15,486 nt of DNA from Candidatus Aminicenantota bacterium (GTDB taxonomy: Bacteria; Acidobacteriota; Aminicenantia; JAMOAD01). Made by a program: the position numbers and the translations under genes. Below the pieces are notes generated by a model. That model had not been told where the DNA came from. It was given only the letters and a program-made list of their open reading frames with translations, and ran no database searches. Every line of letters starts with the position of its first letter. Positions within the stretch are counted from its first letter, which is position 1. This document shows positions 14,797 to 15,486 of this stretch, in pieces. The DNA lies in assembly GCA_027061995.1 (NCBI GenBank), contig JAMOUT010000009.1, positions 1 to 15,486 of the forward strand. Direction: 5' to 3'.

Positions 14797-14814
14797 TTAC
14801 TAATAATTTAGTAA
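14797..14814. repeat. 7-bp A/T-rich inverted repeat
   Basis: TTACTAA (14797-14803) and TTAGTAA (14808-14814) are perfect reverse complements around TAAT. In such A/T-rich DNA this can easily occur by chance. It lies about 230 bp beyond the cupin stop and has no clear terminator character. Confidence 0.25.
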
Positions 14815-14960
14815 TATTTATCTTTAACATATATGAATTTATAAAAATTTATTAATCAATAATAAAGAAATCAAGAGATTACGGTAAGAGCTAAATTATT
14901 AAAAGATTCGAGAAAATTGTATTTATTAAACTAATCTATTTTATAATAAATAAGAATAGC

Positions 14961-15013
14961 TCCCAAAACCTCGAATAAGAGAATAAATTTGAGGAGATTA
15001 AGGTATTTTGGGA
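14961..15013. repeat. Inverted repeat TCCCAAAA/TTTTGGGA
   Basis: TCCCAAAA (14961-14968) and TTTTGGGA (15006-15013) are a perfect 8-bp inverted pair 37 bp apart. A nested 4-bp pair, CCTC (14969-14972) and GAGG (14991-14994), lies inside. It could form a long-loop hairpin or mark an element boundary near the transposase. An A-run follows on the plus strand, so on that strand it is not an intrinsic terminator. Confidence 0.3.
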
Positions 15014-15160
15014 AAAAATAGAGTAATAAGGAGAAATAATTATTTTTATGTTATAAGAATGATAAAAAAACGGAGAGAAAACGGGGAAATATTTAAAATT
15101 TACATACTTTAAACAGACTGCTCCATTAAACTTTTATCTTGCTTTGGTTTTTCATAAGAT

Positions 15161-15486
15161 TCAATTCAATTGCTTCTCAAGCTTTTTCCATAAATTATAA
15201 TATATATACTCGGGATTAAATCTTAATATCAGATACCTGCCGCTTAAAACCACAAGCGCAGCTTCTTTCAAACGGTATCTTATACTTGAAACAGTTAAAC
15301 TCTCCCAACTATCGGGAAGATATAAAATAGTAAAATATCTTATTAAACTCTGAGCTATCGCTCCGAATAAAAACACTATTCCATTCCTGTGTCCATCTCC
15401 CGATGAAAACTTCCTCAACCCTATATCCCATTTATACTCTTTTATGATATTTTCGCTATCTCCTCTCTTGTGATATTTTTTCAAAA
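15161..15486 (-). mobile_element. IS1380-family transposase, C-terminal part (runs off window)
   Basis: The frame is open to the window edge on the minus strand, so the ~108 residues seen are the C-terminal end of a longer protein; there is no credible start codon here. YHKRGDSENIIKEYKWDIG matches the 'Y..RG..ENRIKELK' segment of IS1380-type DDE transposases, in which the Glu is the last catalytic residue. SSIRYRLKEAALVVLSGRYLILRF matches the C-terminal 'tLRlRLLKvGArvv.s.rri' segment. The element's other end and most of its body lie beyond the window. Whether the copy is intact cannot be judged; the visible part has no frameshift. Confidence 0.85.

Larger units (their letters stand above)
14567..15160. 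other. Gene-poor A/T-rich region before the transposase
   Basis: About 590 bp with stop codons in all frames and no ORF I can support. It holds a few inverted repeats: TTACTAA/TTAGTAA at 14797-14814, and TCCCAAAA/TTTTGGGA at 14961-15013. The downstream end of the IS1380-type element must lie in or near its right part, because the transposase stop is at 15161, but I cannot identify the terminal inverted repeat without the other end. A 30-codon frame at 14583-14675 is too weak to call. Confidence 0.55.

Overview
The window is strongly A+T-rich, gene-dense bacterial DNA. It carries proteins with type I and type II (lipoprotein) signal peptides, so the organism probably has a periplasm, i.e. is diderm. 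Two families suggest a Bacteroidota- or Aminicenantes-like lineage: a '6-bladed beta-propeller' protein with the GxGxGPGE motif, and a ~980-residue secreted S9 peptidase of a type common in Bacteroidota. That placement is inference; no rRNA or marker gene is present. I saw no tRNA, rRNA or CRISPR array.

Layout. (1) 1-2208 (+): the end of a 6-bladed beta-propeller protein, then immediately a propeller-like lipoprotein that looks like its diverged tandem paralog. (2) 6451-2299 (-): a compact galactose operon of four genes: exported aldose 1-epimerase (galM), galactokinase (galK), a sodium/solute symporter related to the Vibrio galactose transporter, and a 63-residue two-helix membrane protein. 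Together they would equilibrate galactose anomers outside the inner membrane, import the sugar and phosphorylate it. galT and galE are not in the window. (3) 6702-10459 (+): a possible 23-codon leader ORF whose stop overlaps the start of a large secreted S9 serine peptidase, then a YgjP-like zinc metallopeptidase. (4) 12964-10509 (-): two overlapping genes for CPA2-like cation/proton antiporter proteins; the first lacks the ion-binding aspartate and the second keeps it. (5) 13220-14566 (+): two overlapping half-size permease genes that are visibly homologous to each other, plus a small histidine-free cupin overlapping the second. A 255-bp divergent region with two inverted repeats separates units 4 and 5. 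(6) 14567-15160: ~590 bp without a convincing gene. (7) 15161-15486 (-): the C-terminal end of an IS1380-family transposase running off the window.

The most interesting structure is in units 4 and 5. Both contain a pair of related membrane proteins encoded as separate, translationally coupled genes: a catalytic/degenerate antiporter pair, and a split permease with a cupin. Three start codons are revised here from the longest-frame choice: galM (6451), the S9 peptidase (6770) and the cupin (14261).
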